From: Chloroflexi bacterium HGW-Chloroflexi-4
GTDB lineage: Bacteria > Chloroflexota > Anaerolineae > Anaerolineales > Anaerolineaceae
Direction of reading: 5' to 3'
DNA: 45,433 nt
Assembly (NCBI GenBank): GCA_002840715.1
Contig: PHBW01000027.1
Span: 1 to 45,433 of the forward strand
Within the stretch, counting starts at the first letter, position 1; every line of letters starts with the position of its first letter. The translations under genes and the position numbers were made by a program. The notes under the pieces are model-generated. The model did no database searches. It had not been told where the DNA came from and was given only the letters and a program-made list of their open reading frames with translations. Shown one piece after another: positions 9,201 to 17,024 of the stretch.

Positions 9201-9999
9201 ATTTTTTATCAATTGTTTCATACTCATCAGTGGTTATTCTCGCAAAACCATTTTCAACCATATTCAACAGGGCTGTGTTTCCATCAAGAACTGCTCGCCT
9301 GAATTGACCGGTATAAAGCGGAACCGTTTGATTAAAGTCTCTGCTAATCTTGTGTTTTTCCAAAAAATAATCGGCAGGAGGTTTATCCATTACGAAAACC
9401 TTAACCTGATTATTGGCTGCTGCTTTTATGATGGACTCATAGCTATCATATTCAACCAGTTGCATGATGCCATTTTCATTCAAGAAGTCAATACAAGCAT
9501 CATTCGCTTTAACTGCGACAGAGTAACCTTTTAAAGATGTAACATCTACAATCCCTGATATCTTGTTGCTAAAATAGATGGGAACATCGATGTCTTGATA
9601 GGGTTCAGAAAAATCGTAGATATATTCACGGGACTCTGTCCAGAAAATCGTGTCTATTACATCGTAGTTGCCAGCTTCCATAAACCTTTTTGCTGATGAC
9701 CAATCCAAACCTGTTATTTCTACTCTATTGCCGGTCTTGCGTTCCCATAATTTCCAACGGTCAATCAAGATCCCTTGCAATTTTCCTTGTTCATCTACAA
9801 ATGAAAAAGGAGGATAGTTATTGTCGATTACAACTTTCAAGGTGGTTAAACCACTATTGGGGATTATTGGTTGTGATTGAGAACATCCAGATAAAGTAAC
9901 ACCAGTTAACACCAAAATTAAAACAAGCAGATATAAGCTATGCTTAATTATCCGCAAGTGAAACGGCAATTTAAAGGAACTCTGTTCTGTTATTTTCAT
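6286..9999 (-). CDS. lipoprotein-like sensor diguanylate cyclase (SBP - TM - PAS - GAF - PAS - PAS - GAF - GGDEF)
   Basis: A 1237-aa membrane signalling protein predicted to make cyclic di-GMP. Order: N-terminal hydrophobic segment ending in a lipobox LSGC (Cys39); a periplasmic-binding-protein type 3 domain, about 50-270 (YPPFSFVDEQGKLQG, DVIDTIFWTESREYIYDFSEPY), of the class that binds amino acids or other small solutes; a transmembrane helix 277-299; PAS 316-430; GAF about 450-600; PAS about 605-760 and 765-885; GAF about 895-1060; GGDEF 1065-1230. The GGDEF signature is canonical (RWGGDEF near 1145), and RxxD (REID) five residues before it is the product-inhibition I-site. There is no EAL or HD-GYP domain. 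The gene stands alone with a long divergent region toward degV. Both a lipobox and a TM helix are visible, so lipidation needs testing. Confidence 0.9.
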   Translation of the reverse strand: MKITEQSSFKLPFHLRIIKHSLYLLVLILVLTGVTLSGCSQSQPIIPNSGLTTLKVVIDNNYPPFSFVDEQGKLQGILIDRWKLWERKTGNRVEITGLDWSSAKRFMEAGNYDVIDTIFWTESREYIYDFSEPYQDIDVPIYFSNKISGIVDVTSLKGYSVAVKANDACIDFLNENGIMQLVEYDSYESIIKAAANNQVKVFVMDKPPADYFLEKHKISRDFNQTVPLYTGQFRRAVLDGNTALLNMVENGFARITTDEYETIDKKWYDTTVDTQSFLQIIEIVGGISLIFFLILIIWNRSLQSQVKRKTEVVLESEQKFRQIFETTSMGMSITDAQGRFISGNPAILEMLGYQQAEYSTLSTSDLTHPEDINQFENYRNELWKGSIESFTFEKRTLHKDRHYVWGRVTSSLVSDANGKPQFSIEMFEDITSQKYSEKLRDSIYRISQATISASNLDDLYSSIHRVVGEIMPVDNFFIALYDASTNLLHFPFFKDQFEEIAEPIEPGHGLSDYVMRMGRPLLATEDVFKQLISSGEVELIGADSNCWLGVPLIVNDVVIGVMATQSYSKNITFSQKDADFLEFVSNQIAQAIEIKRFEEARRQSESRYRYLFEDSPVSIWEEDFSRVKNYIEKQRENGVTDFKKFFSDYPEEISHCVSLIKVLDVNNQALKLTKAKNKSELFRRLDRVLDNKYVNDFLPELLNIAEGKTEFEWEGINQTLDGTPIFVNLRWTVVEGFENDLSKVIVSMIDVTKNKKAEAELLASEERYRNLVDNLGEGIVIIDQNTKFLFANHSANAIFGFNKGTLEKTKLNDFIKSNSQEFINQQIVTLKAGESNTFELEIVRHDGEHRFVQIFARPQFDAGHNFTGTFGIIHDITERKKSEEKRSARSRFEEMLTNISTRFINVDNEDIDNEIISVLKHIGQFENVDRTYVFRIDPKTRTMSNTHEWCREGIMPKIRDLQELPLQNFRWFIDQITCDPLIISRVNELPASASTEKKVFQNHGIQSLANFPMWVNLELVGFVGFDSVTEEHTWDMENIAMLQQFANIISNAIERSRLLKILEDRAIRDELTGVLNRRGFLQIANTELIRGRRYNHPIGMILLDMDHLKRINDTYGHAAGDIALIEISKFCIKNTREIDVIGRWGGDEFVILLPESDEESTIRAATRLQQSISEQTIQILGQEIQLSISAGVALAEKDITTIDELFKNADSALYLAKEAGRNRIKAYHAFDQTTLTF

Positions 10000-10246
10000 A
10001 TTTTTTAAATCTTGCTATGGAACAATACTAACATTCTAAAGTGATGGATGCCATTAAGTCACCATAAATTATCTATAAGTTGAAATTAATTTTCTTGTTT
10101 TCAAGGGATTAAGGCATGAATGGATTACATAATTTGAAAATATGGGTAAGTTTTTAATTAAAAATACTATTTTCTATCTAAATGCACATGTTCTCGAAAA
10201 ACCTATAAAGTACAATCCTTTTCAAAATATTTTTTAAGGTGATCTC
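10000..10246. promoter_or_regulatory. divergent AT-rich promoter region between the cyclase gene and degV
   Basis: 247 bases separate the two divergent genes and must hold both promoters. TTGAAA (10134-10139) and TACAAT (10211-10216) are visible but not at a standard spacing from each other, so I do not assign exact promoters. No ORF or strong hairpin was seen. Confidence 0.4.
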
Positions 10247-11107
10247 ATGACTATTGGAAAAATCGCGATTATTACTGATAGCACCAATAATTTACCCGAT
10301 GAATTCATTACCCAGTATCATATTCAGGTAATTCCATTAACTTTAGTAATTGGCGACCAAACCTTTTTGGATGGGGTTGATATGCGAGCTGAAGAATTTT
10401 ATAAGCGATTAACTATTGAGAAAAATCACCCTACAACTTCTCAACCGGCACCTGGTGATTTTCTCGCTGCTTATCAAAAGGCAAAGGCTGGAGGAGCGGA
10501 ACAAATCATTGTTGTGACCATCAGTTCTGCCATGAGCGGCACAATGGAATCCGCAAGGATTGCGGCTAACAGTATCGACATCCCTGTTACGATCATTGAT
10601 TCAAAATCGAACACCATGGGGTTAGGATGGCAGGTACTTGCTTGTGCTCGAGCACGTGATGCCGGTGCAGGTGTTGATGAGATAGTAGAAATTGTTGATA
10701 ATGTTCGCGAGCATTTGCATCTGCATGTGCTGCTGGACACTTTGGAGTTCCTTTTTAAGGGCGGCAGGATTGCCGGCGCAGCTAAATTAGTCAATAATGT
10801 TTTAAAAATTAAACCACAGATTAGAGTCAATCATGCCACTGGATCTGTTGAGCCGGTTGATATCTCTCGAACAAGAGCCAAGGCAATTGAAGCTTTATAT
10901 TCTGCTTTTACAAAAAAATTGGATCTCACTAAACCACTGCGTATTGCCATTCTTCACAATGATGCGTTGGATGATGCAAATGCGTTAGCAGAAAAAGTTA
11001 TTGCTGAATTAAAACCAATTGAACTAATCATTGCGTTAACATCACCTGTATTAGGGGTTCATACTGGACCGAATGCAATTGCCCTGGCAGGTTACAGCGA
11101 AAAGTAA
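10247..11107 (+). CDS. DegV family fatty-acid-binding protein
   Basis: The 286-aa protein shows the DegV fold: IITDSTNNLP at the N terminus, the TSQPAPGDF segment around residues 65-73, ISSAMSGTMESA (about 92-103) with the conserved lipid-binding Ser/Thr region, and LDTLEFLFKGGRI (about 164-176). DegV/FakB proteins hold a fatty acid and present it to the kinase FakA for phospholipid synthesis. No fakA (DAK2) gene is adjacent. An AAGGTG ribosome site precedes the ATG. The ligand chain type cannot be read from sequence. Confidence 0.88.
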   Translation: MTIGKIAIITDSTNNLPDEFITQYHIQVIPLTLVIGDQTFLDGVDMRAEEFYKRLTIEKNHPTTSQPAPGDFLAAYQKAKAGGAEQIIVVTISSAMSGTMESARIAANSIDIPVTIIDSKSNTMGLGWQVLACARARDAGAGVDEIVEIVDNVREHLHLHVLLDTLEFLFKGGRIAGAAKLVNNVLKIKPQIRVNHATGSVEPVDISRTRAKAIEALYSAFTKKLDLTKPLRIAILHNDALDDANALAEKVIAELKPIELIIALTSPVLGVHTGPNAIALAGYSEK

Positions 11108-11174
11108 AAAACAGGAAATTTTTTAAGGAAAAATTGCCCTCCCTGACTTGCCTTTTGGTTTGGATTGATATATC

Positions 11175-12194
11175 ATGAATTCACGTTGCGACTTGCAACG
11201 TGAATCATTTTTATTTCATCCCCCTCCGGTTCCAACTGAAGCACCTGTTGTTGAGACCGCTGCACCGACTGAACCGCCTGCACCCACCGAGGCACCTGTT
11301 GTTCCTTTAGGAACAGCAGATAACCCCATCATCATTGCTCTTGCTCCATCTGCAACTGCCGAGCAATTAACTGTTGGTGGTGAAGCCATTGCTACATTCC
11401 TAAAAGAACAAACAAGCTTGGAATATAAAGTTATTATTCCGAACAGCTATACAGCCTTAATTGAAGCCATGTCTTCAGGTAATGCTCATGTTGGTTTCAT
11501 GCCCACATTTGCTTACTTATTGGCAAAACAAGCTGGTGCTGCTGATGTCAAACTGGTCACAGTTCGTAATGGATCAGATTTCTACGGCGCTCAATTTGTT
11601 GCGCATGCTGAAATGAATTTCACATCCTATTTTGATGCTGAAACCAACGCCAATACAGCAGATGCTGAAACAGCCCTGGCACAGTTTGCTGGAAAACGCC
11701 CCTGCTTTACCGACCCATTATCTGTTTCCGGTTATATCATCCCCGGTGGTTTGTTAAAACAATATGGTGTTGAATACAAGACACCTGCAGCTGTTCAAGG
11801 TCATCCCCAGGTTATTCAAGCTCTATATGCTGGAACATCAATTGTAAAGGATGTACCGACCGGCGTAATCTGCGATTTCGGTGCGACTTATATTGATGCC
11901 CGAACAAGCGATAAGATTCACACCGATGTCATGGACAAAATCGTGGTCATTTGGCGCACCGACAATATCATCCCCAATGACAATGTTTCATTCTCATCTG
12001 CCATGCCCGAAGATGTTGGCGCCAAGGTTCTTGAAGGTTTCCTTGCCATGTCTGATTCTGAAGAAGGTGTTGAAATTTTGAAAAATGCCGGTTATGAAAT
12101 TCAAGGCTTAAAAGTTTCTGAAGACTCCTTCTATGATGCCTTCCGAGCTGCTTTGCAGGCATCAGGTGTTGATATCACCACCATGGTGAAGTAG
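11175..12194 (+). CDS. phnD: PhnD-like substrate-binding protein of a phosphonate-type ABC importer, 5' end apparently lost
   Basis: A 339-residue open frame. The mature part is PhnD-like: NPIIIALAPSATAEQL, ALIEAMSSGNAHVGFMPTFAYLLA, KRPCFTDPLSVSGYIIP and DVPTGVICDFGATYIDART, typical for phosphate/phosphonate-binding proteins. It precedes phnC and two phnE genes. A PTEAPV-rich linker, as found just after the lipobox Cys of Chloroflexota lipoproteins, is present (about residues 20-43), but there is no signal peptide, lipobox or ribosome site. The only upstream ATG lies in the degV terminator hairpin. The export signal and promoter therefore look deleted (or were lost in assembly), and as given the product would stay in the cytoplasm. 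The ligand (phosphonate, phosphite or other) is unknown; no C-P lyase genes are in the window. Confidence 0.82.
   Translation: MNSRCDLQRESFLFHPPPVPTEAPVVETAAPTEPPAPTEAPVVPLGTADNPIIIALAPSATAEQLTVGGEAIATFLKEQTSLEYKVIIPNSYTALIEAMSSGNAHVGFMPTFAYLLAKQAGAADVKLVTVRNGSDFYGAQFVAHAEMNFTSYFDAETNANTADAETALAQFAGKRPCFTDPLSVSGYIIPGGLLKQYGVEYKTPAAVQGHPQVIQALYAGTSIVKDVPTGVICDFGATYIDARTSDKIHTDVMDKIVVIWRTDNIIPNDNVSFSSAMPEDVGAKVLEGFLAMSDSEEGVEILKNAGYEIQGLKVSEDSFYDAFRAALQASGVDITTMVK
11179..11216 (+). terminator. intrinsic terminator downstream of degV, overlapping the 5' end of the phnD frame
   Basis: A perfect 11-bp stem (11179-11189 with 11195-11205, loop GACTT) is followed by a T-rich run. It lies 71 bases after the degV stop. 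The annotated phnD reading frame starts inside it (ATG 11175), which is one reason to think the true phnD 5' end is missing. Confidence 0.8.
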
Positions 12195-12210
12195 TAACTT
12201 TGTGTTTGAA

Positions 12211-12245
12211 ATTGGAGGGGTGAATTAACCCCTCCAATTTTTTTC
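12211..12245 (+). terminator. terminator/attenuator between phnD and phnC
   Basis: A perfect 10-bp stem (12211-12220 with 12229-12238, loop of 8) is followed by seven T. Placed inside the transporter operon it would let more binding protein than ATPase and permease be made, a common arrangement in ABC importers. Confidence 0.88.
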
Positions 12246-12277
12246 TTTTGTTTTTATTCAATCAAAAGGATTAAACC

Positions 12278-13045
12278 GTGCTCAAGGTAGAACACTTAAC
12301 GAAGGTCTATCCAGGTGGGACTGTTGCATTAAAAGACCTAAGCTTTGAAGTGTCTGATGGTGAATTTTTAGTCATAATTGGACTTTCTGGCTCAGGCAAA
12401 TCCACGTTACTGCGCTGCATAAACCGGTTGATTGATCCCACCGAAGGAAAAGTTATTCTTGATGGAATTGATGTAACGGCATCCAAAGGGGCTGAATTGC
12501 GCCACATTCGCCGCAAAATTGGCATGATTTTTCAGCACTTCAATTTGGTCAAGCGATCATCCGTTTTAACTAATGTACTCAATGGCAGATTGGGGTATCT
12601 AAATCCTTGGACTTCGACTTTGGGTTTTTTCCCGGCTGATGAAAAAAAGCGTGCCATGGATGCCTTGAAACGATTGAGTATCGACGATAAAGTTGACAGC
12701 AGGGCGGATGCACTTTCTGGAGGACAACAACAGCGTGTGGGCATTGCCCGAACGCTAATGCAAGAACCAACTCTGATTTTGGCTGATGAACCCGTCGCCA
12801 GTCTGGATCCGGTGTTGGCTCATTCAATCATGCAATATCTTGAACAATTAAATAAAGAAGATAAGGTGACAGTTATTTGCAGTCTGCATTACCTTGATCT
12901 CATCCAACGTTATGCCACACGCGTCATTGGCTTAAAAGACGGGGTTAAGGTCTTTGAAGGATCACCCGCTGAAATTAATCGCGAAAAATTTAAAGAAATT
13001 TACGGCGAAGAAGCCCAAGACGTTCGAGCCACGGCACTTGAATAA
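12278..13045 (+). CDS. phnC: phosphonate-type ABC importer ATPase
   Basis: A 255-aa ABC ATPase starting at GTG, with AAGGA upstream. Walker A is GLSGSGKST (about residues 35-43), the Q-loop is in GMIFQHFNLV, the signature is LSGGQQQR and Walker B is LILADEPVASLDP, followed by the switch His in LHYLDL. Residues such as NRLIDPTEG and the SLDPVLAHSIM region match the PhnC subfamily. It drives import by the two downstream permeases. Confidence 0.92.
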   Translation: MLKVEHLTKVYPGGTVALKDLSFEVSDGEFLVIIGLSGSGKSTLLRCINRLIDPTEGKVILDGIDVTASKGAELRHIRRKIGMIFQHFNLVKRSSVLTNVLNGRLGYLNPWTSTLGFFPADEKKRAMDALKRLSIDDKVDSRADALSGGQQQRVGIARTLMQEPTLILADEPVASLDPVLAHSIMQYLEQLNKEDKVTVICSLHYLDLIQRYATRVIGLKDGVKVFEGSPAEINREKFKEIYGEEAQDVRATALE

Positions 13046-13050
13046 ACCTC

Positions 13051-14412
13051 ATGACTGATAAAAAAATCTTCCCAAAAAGCTTGTCTGTTTTGCTTTCAAT
13101 TATATTGCCTGGTTTAGGACAGGTATTCCAAAGAAAATATCGTTCTGGAATTTCTTTTTTTATTGCTTTTGCCACCGCTTTTGCAGTTACTTTATGGTAT
13201 GGAAAACCGATTTGGTTCATCATCCCAGCTGTGATTTGGATTTGGAATATTTGGGATATTGTTTCTTTTCCCAAAGGAAAAGGGCTCGTCATTCCGCTGC
13301 TGCTTTGGCTGCTTATGGCCTATGGCATTGGGGGACAAGTTACCGAATTTAACCTTCAAGCGTTATTTTCGAATTTCAGTCGTTCTAGAGATATGGTTAG
13401 TCAGTTATTTAAATTTGATTTTGTACAACCCAAGGCGGAAAGGATTGAGGGTTATACCGACATTCAATCACCTTGTTCTGATTTTCCTCCGGCAGCGGAT
13501 CACGAAGAAAATGGCGTCCGTGTTTATGTGGTTCAAACCTGTGCGAATGTGGGTGATGTCATCACCGTTATCGGTGAAGGCTTTTGGCCGAATCAATTGA
13601 CCACATTTTATTGGCAAAATCCGATTGGCGGCAAAGCAATGGCAACTGAAGCAACTTCAGATGCCAACGGCAAGGTCACACTTGAATGGAAGGTTCTTTC
13701 GATTGTTCATACTACCGCACCAGACCCTACCATTCCACAAATTCACCGCATTAAGGTGTCGCAGAGCCGGCCCATTGGTGGAATGGAACTTTCAGCGGTA
13801 GGTGGTTACATTGTTCAAGGTATATATGAAACTCTTGCTCTGGCTTTGCTCTCAACCATCATAGGCGCGATATTCGCGATCCCCTTTGGTTTTCTGGCTG
13901 CACGCAATTTGATGACGGCCAACCCTGTGTCTACCGTAATTTATATGATTGTTCGAACGGTTTTGAATATTGTTCGTTCAATTGAAGCCTTGATCATGGC
14001 AATCATCTTTGTGATCATTGTAGGTTTGGGACCCTTCCCCGGAATGATCGCATTGACCGTCCATACCGTAGCGGCGTTAGGAAAACTGTATTCAGAGGTT
14101 ATTGAGGGTATTGACCCAGGACCTATTGAAGCTATCAAAGCAACAGGGGCCAATTGGCTTCAAGTTGCCAGATATGCAGTCATCCCGCAAATCGTGCCGG
14201 CATTCACCTCATTAACCATTTATCGATGGGATATTAATGTGCGTTCTTCAACGATTATTGGTTTTGTGGGTGGTGGCGGTATTGGTTTCTTCCTTTGGCA
14301 ATGGATTGTTTTGCAAGATTTCAGAGCAGTAGGTTCAGCCTTTGTAGCCATTGCTGTGGTTGTGGTGATTTTGGATTTCTTCAGTGCCAAGATCAGGGAA
14401 CGGTTGGTGTAA
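13051..14412 (+). CDS. phnE: PhnE-like permease with N-terminal TM2-like region and extracytoplasmic insert
   Basis: At 453 aa it is far longer than the usual 260-280-aa PhnE. Residues 1-75 resemble a TM2 domain (LPGLGQVFQRKYRSGISF plus helices). About 80-130 holds another helix. About 140-250 is a soluble region with a beta-rich look (TVIGEGFWPNQLTTFYW, SDANGKVTLEWKV) like an Ig/IPT-type domain. The PhnE domain follows from about 255, with the ABC-permease EAA loop PIEAIKATGANWLQ and IGFVGGGGIGFFL. Five bases separate it from phnC, and its stop nearly touches the next permease gene. The insert would face the outside and could help receive the substrate. Confidence 0.87.
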   Translation: MTDKKIFPKSLSVLLSIILPGLGQVFQRKYRSGISFFIAFATAFAVTLWYGKPIWFIIPAVIWIWNIWDIVSFPKGKGLVIPLLLWLLMAYGIGGQVTEFNLQALFSNFSRSRDMVSQLFKFDFVQPKAERIEGYTDIQSPCSDFPPAADHEENGVRVYVVQTCANVGDVITVIGEGFWPNQLTTFYWQNPIGGKAMATEATSDANGKVTLEWKVLSIVHTTAPDPTIPQIHRIKVSQSRPIGGMELSAVGGYIVQGIYETLALALLSTIIGAIFAIPFGFLAARNLMTANPVSTVIYMIVRTVLNIVRSIEALIMAIIFVIIVGLGPFPGMIALTVHTVAALGKLYSEVIEGIDPGPIEAIKATGANWLQVARYAVIPQIVPAFTSLTIYRWDINVRSSTIIGFVGGGGIGFFLWQWIVLQDFRAVGSAFVAIAVVVVILDFFSAKIRERLV

Positions 14413-14413
14413 G

Positions 14414-15559
14414 ATGCAAAAATATAAACCATTCCTCAAAGCTCTACGAAAGTTGTTGATCACCATCGTTTTGGTTGTGTTAATCATTTTAAGCATCCGT
14501 GTCACTGAACCTGATTTAGTGAAATTGGTTTCCTCATTTCCAAAAGCCGAATCCATTATGGGGCAGTTGCTAAGTCCTGTACTTTTTGACCGAGAGTCAG
14601 AAAAAATCACTGTCTCTCAAATGGTTCCTGTTCCTTGTGACAGCGTACCTTCTCTTGTTTCTGCGGATTCAGGCCCACGAATCATACTTGATCCACCATG
14701 TGGTTCTCCGAAGGATGTCATCAATCTTAGGGGTGTGGAATTGCCTCCAAACGCTGAGATCTCGCTGCGTTGGATACTTCCAGATGGCGGCTTGTTGAGT
14801 ATTAAAAACATTATGACTGATGATAAAGGTGAAATTGACATGCCTTTGGAAATCAGACCGATCACCACTGCCACTGACGGGAAGGCTGCTCAGATCTCTT
14901 TTGAAGTAACTCTTCCAAATGGAAAATTAGTTGTTGCTCAGACATTAAAAGATGTCATTGATGCCATGTTTGTCACAATTTTTATGGCATTGATCGCCAC
15001 AACCCTCGGAACAATTATTGCTGTTCCGTTAAGTTTTTTGGCAGCTTCAAACATAACACGACGAGGTGCGCTTGGCACAGGTGTTTATTATCTTGTCAGA
15101 GCGTTTTTGAACATCATTCGTTCGTATGAACCATTGGTATTGGCAACAATCTTTGCCATGATCGTAGGGTTTGGTAGCCCCTTTGCCGGTGTGATTGCTT
15201 TATCAATTACAACGGCTGCTTCTTTAGGAAAAATGTTTTCTGAAGCAGTTGAGAGCATAGATACTGGTCCAATCGAAGCCATAACCGCTACTGGAGCAAA
15301 CCGAATTCAGGTGGTCATGTATGCAGTTGTTCCGCAAATTATCCCCGATTTTCTGTCGTTTACAATTTATCACTGGGATATTAATGTGCGTATTTCGACC
15401 ATCATCGGTTTTGTGGGAGGAGGTGGAATTGGATATTTGCTCTCACAAAGAATCAATACCTTGCAATATTCTCAAGCCGGTACGGCGTTATTAGCCATCA
15501 TTTTGGTGGTTTGGGCATTGGATTTCTTGAGCTCGGAAATTCGAAAGAGTTTGGTGTAA
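14414..15559 (+). CDS. phnE: second PhnE-like permease with extracytoplasmic insert
   Basis: 381 aa from the ATG one base after the phnE1 stop; a longer in-frame start at 14384 would lie inside phnE1. One membrane helix (about 14-32) is followed by a soluble stretch of about 140 residues (VPCDSVPSLV, VINLRGVELPPNAEISLRW, DDKGEIDMPLEI) that resembles the insert of the first permease. The permease domain then has the EAA loop PIEAITATGANRIQ and IGFVGGGGIGYLL. The two proteins would form a heterodimeric channel. They are clearly paralogous in the last 200 residues. Confidence 0.87.
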   Translation: MQKYKPFLKALRKLLITIVLVVLIILSIRVTEPDLVKLVSSFPKAESIMGQLLSPVLFDRESEKITVSQMVPVPCDSVPSLVSADSGPRIILDPPCGSPKDVINLRGVELPPNAEISLRWILPDGGLLSIKNIMTDDKGEIDMPLEIRPITTATDGKAAQISFEVTLPNGKLVVAQTLKDVIDAMFVTIFMALIATTLGTIIAVPLSFLAASNITRRGALGTGVYYLVRAFLNIIRSYEPLVLATIFAMIVGFGSPFAGVIALSITTAASLGKMFSEAVESIDTGPIEAITATGANRIQVVMYAVVPQIIPDFLSFTIYHWDINVRISTIIGFVGGGGIGYLLSQRINTLQYSQAGTALLAIILVVWALDFLSSEIRKSLV

Positions 15560-15589
15560 CAAACTATTTGTAAAGAGAATAAGAAATAA

Positions 15590-15623
15590 AAAAAACAACA
15601 GATGCAAAAATCTGTTGTTTTTT
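15590..15623. terminator. bidirectional terminator between phnE2 and ydcF
   Basis: A perfect 10-bp stem (15594-15603 with 15610-15619, loop GCAAAA) is flanked by A run and T run, so it can end transcription of phnE2 (+) and of the convergent ydcF-like gene (-). Confidence 0.9.
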
Positions 15624-15640
15624 TATAAAACTGATTGAAG

Positions 15641-16435
15641 TTATAACCACCCCTTAAGCCGATAAGTGAACATGCCAATGTATTCCTTCATCGATTTTGT
15701 GACCTGAGACATGTTGGAGTAAGACGGCATCAGATTGATAATGAATTCTTCAAAAGAGGGATGCCAGGTTTTCTGCCAGGCGGTTTCAGTGATGGTGTAA
15801 TCGGTGGGGGCAGGCAAAACAGTGCAGCCCTGTTTTTCAAATAATTGCACTGATCTTGGCATATGCATGGCTGAGGTGACCAGCACTACATTTTTATAGC
15901 CTGCAGCTTTGATCTTTTCACAGCTATAGAGGGCATCTTCATAGGTGTTTTGTGATTGATCCTGAAGTATCAATACGGATTTGGGAACGCCCATGAGATC
16001 CATCAATTCTGCCATATCCACTGCCGGGGAGGAATTGCTTTGATCCAAAAAGTCAATATCGCCACCGCTCAAGAGTAGTTTGGCATCAGGATGCTCCTGA
16101 TATAGTTTTACCGCATAGAGGATGCGATCACCTGCAGCGTTCACCTCAGTCAACTGCCGCGGCGCGATTTCCGGCTCGGTGGCGCCGCCGAGCACCACAA
16201 TCAAATCCACATTTTGGATTGAGACCAAGCTGGGGTATTGCCATTCCAATCCCCGGGCAAGGGTGTTGGCGAGGTAGCGGTTTCCGCCGATGAAAAGAAT
16301 GGCTAATGCCAAAACCAACATAATCTTTGAGATTCTGTGGTTTTTCCAAAAAAGAATGGCCATAATCAATAGGACACAAGCCAGGCCTAGCGGATAGAAA
16401 AAGAGGGGTAAAAACTTTGATAGAAAGATAAACAT
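15641..16435 (-). CDS. YdcF/SanA family (DUF218) membrane protein
   Basis: 264 aa from the ATG at 16435, which has GAGGAAAT upstream; a longer frame from 16483 overlaps the next promoter. Two membrane helices (about 5-30 and 36-56) are followed by the DUF218 domain: VDLIVVLGGA, KLLLSGGD, QSQNTYEDAL and VVLVTSAMHMPRSVQLF. Members are linked to cell-envelope integrity or the lipid-carrier cycle (ElyC, SanA), but the reaction is not settled. It ends at a terminator shared with phnE2. Confidence 0.88.
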   Translation of the reverse strand: MFIFLSKFLPLFFYPLGLACVLLIMAILFWKNHRISKIMLVLALAILFIGGNRYLANTLARGLEWQYPSLVSIQNVDLIVVLGGATEPEIAPRQLTEVNAAGDRILYAVKLYQEHPDAKLLLSGGDIDFLDQSNSSPAVDMAELMDLMGVPKSVLILQDQSQNTYEDALYSCEKIKAAGYKNVVLVTSAMHMPRSVQLFEKQGCTVLPAPTDYTITETAWQKTWHPSFEEFIINLMPSYSNMSQVTKSMKEYIGMFTYRLKGWL

Positions 16436-16476
16436 ATTTCCTCGCTGAATTGGACAAAAATACTCCAATAAAAGTA

Positions 16477-16504
16477 TTGACAATCATTTTATTTTTGCTA
16501 AACT
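16477..16504 (+). promoter_or_regulatory. sigma70 promoter of the DUF5684 gene
   Basis: A consensus TTGACA (16477-16482) and TAAACT (16499-16504) are spaced by 16 bases, about 30 bases before the start codon at 16534. Confidence 0.6.
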
Positions 16505-16533
16505 AAGTTTATCTTATTTTATTGGAGGAAAAA

Positions 16534-16914
16534 ATGGATTCAGATTATGGTGCTTTAGGTGCTGGTATCGGAATATTGGGTTGGTTGCTTTACATGGCCG
16601 TTATTGTTTTCTACATCTTCTGCATGTGGAAAATCTATGTAAAAGCTGGAAAACCCGGATGGGCTGCTATTGTTCCCATTTACAATATTTTAGTTCAACT
16701 AGAAATTGTTGGCCGTCCCTGGTGGTATCTGCTCCTAATGTTCGTGCCTGTGGTCAATATCGTCATCAGCATCATGATCATCTTTGATCTTGCCAAAGTA
16801 TTTGGCAAAGGCATCGGTTTTGGATTTGGGTTGCTATTCTTGAGTTTCATTTTTATCCCCATTTTAGCCTTTGGTGATGCCCAATATACGGCACCTGTAG
16901 TTGCAGCACAATAA
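16534..16914 (+). CDS. DUF5684-like small membrane protein
   Basis: 126 aa with three to four membrane helices. The motif KAGKPGWAAIVPIYN followed by GRPWWYLLLMFVPVVN and FGKGIGFGFGLLFL is that of DUF5684 proteins, small bacterial membrane proteins of unknown function sometimes annotated as signal peptidase I-like. I start it at 16534 with GGAGG six bases upstream rather than at 16522. It is a single-gene unit with its own promoter and terminator. Confidence 0.8.
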   Translation: MDSDYGALGAGIGILGWLLYMAVIVFYIFCMWKIYVKAGKPGWAAIVPIYNILVQLEIVGRPWWYLLLMFVPVVNIVISIMIIFDLAKVFGKGIGFGFGLLFLSFIFIPILAFGDAQYTAPVVAAQ

Positions 16915-16935
16915 TAATTTATATGTTGAAGAGAA

Positions 16936-16962
16936 AGAGCCCTGAAAAGGGCTCTTTTTTTT
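16936..16962 (+). terminator. intrinsic terminator of the DUF5684 gene
   Basis: An 8-bp perfect stem (16936-16943 with 16948-16955, loop GAAA) is followed by a run of T. Confidence 0.9.
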
Positions 16963-16965
16963 AAA

Positions 16966-16994
16966 TTGCTTTGTTAGTAATTCAATTGTAAAAT
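16966..16994 (+). promoter_or_regulatory. putative sigma70 promoter of the MalT/BTAD regulator
   Basis: TTGCTT (16966-16971) and TAAAAT (16989-16994) are spaced by 17 bases. The start codon at 17025 has no clear ribosome site, so the transcript leader would be short. Confidence 0.45.
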
Positions 16995-17024
16995 GATACC
17001 AATCTGTTTTTTTTATTTCTAAAA

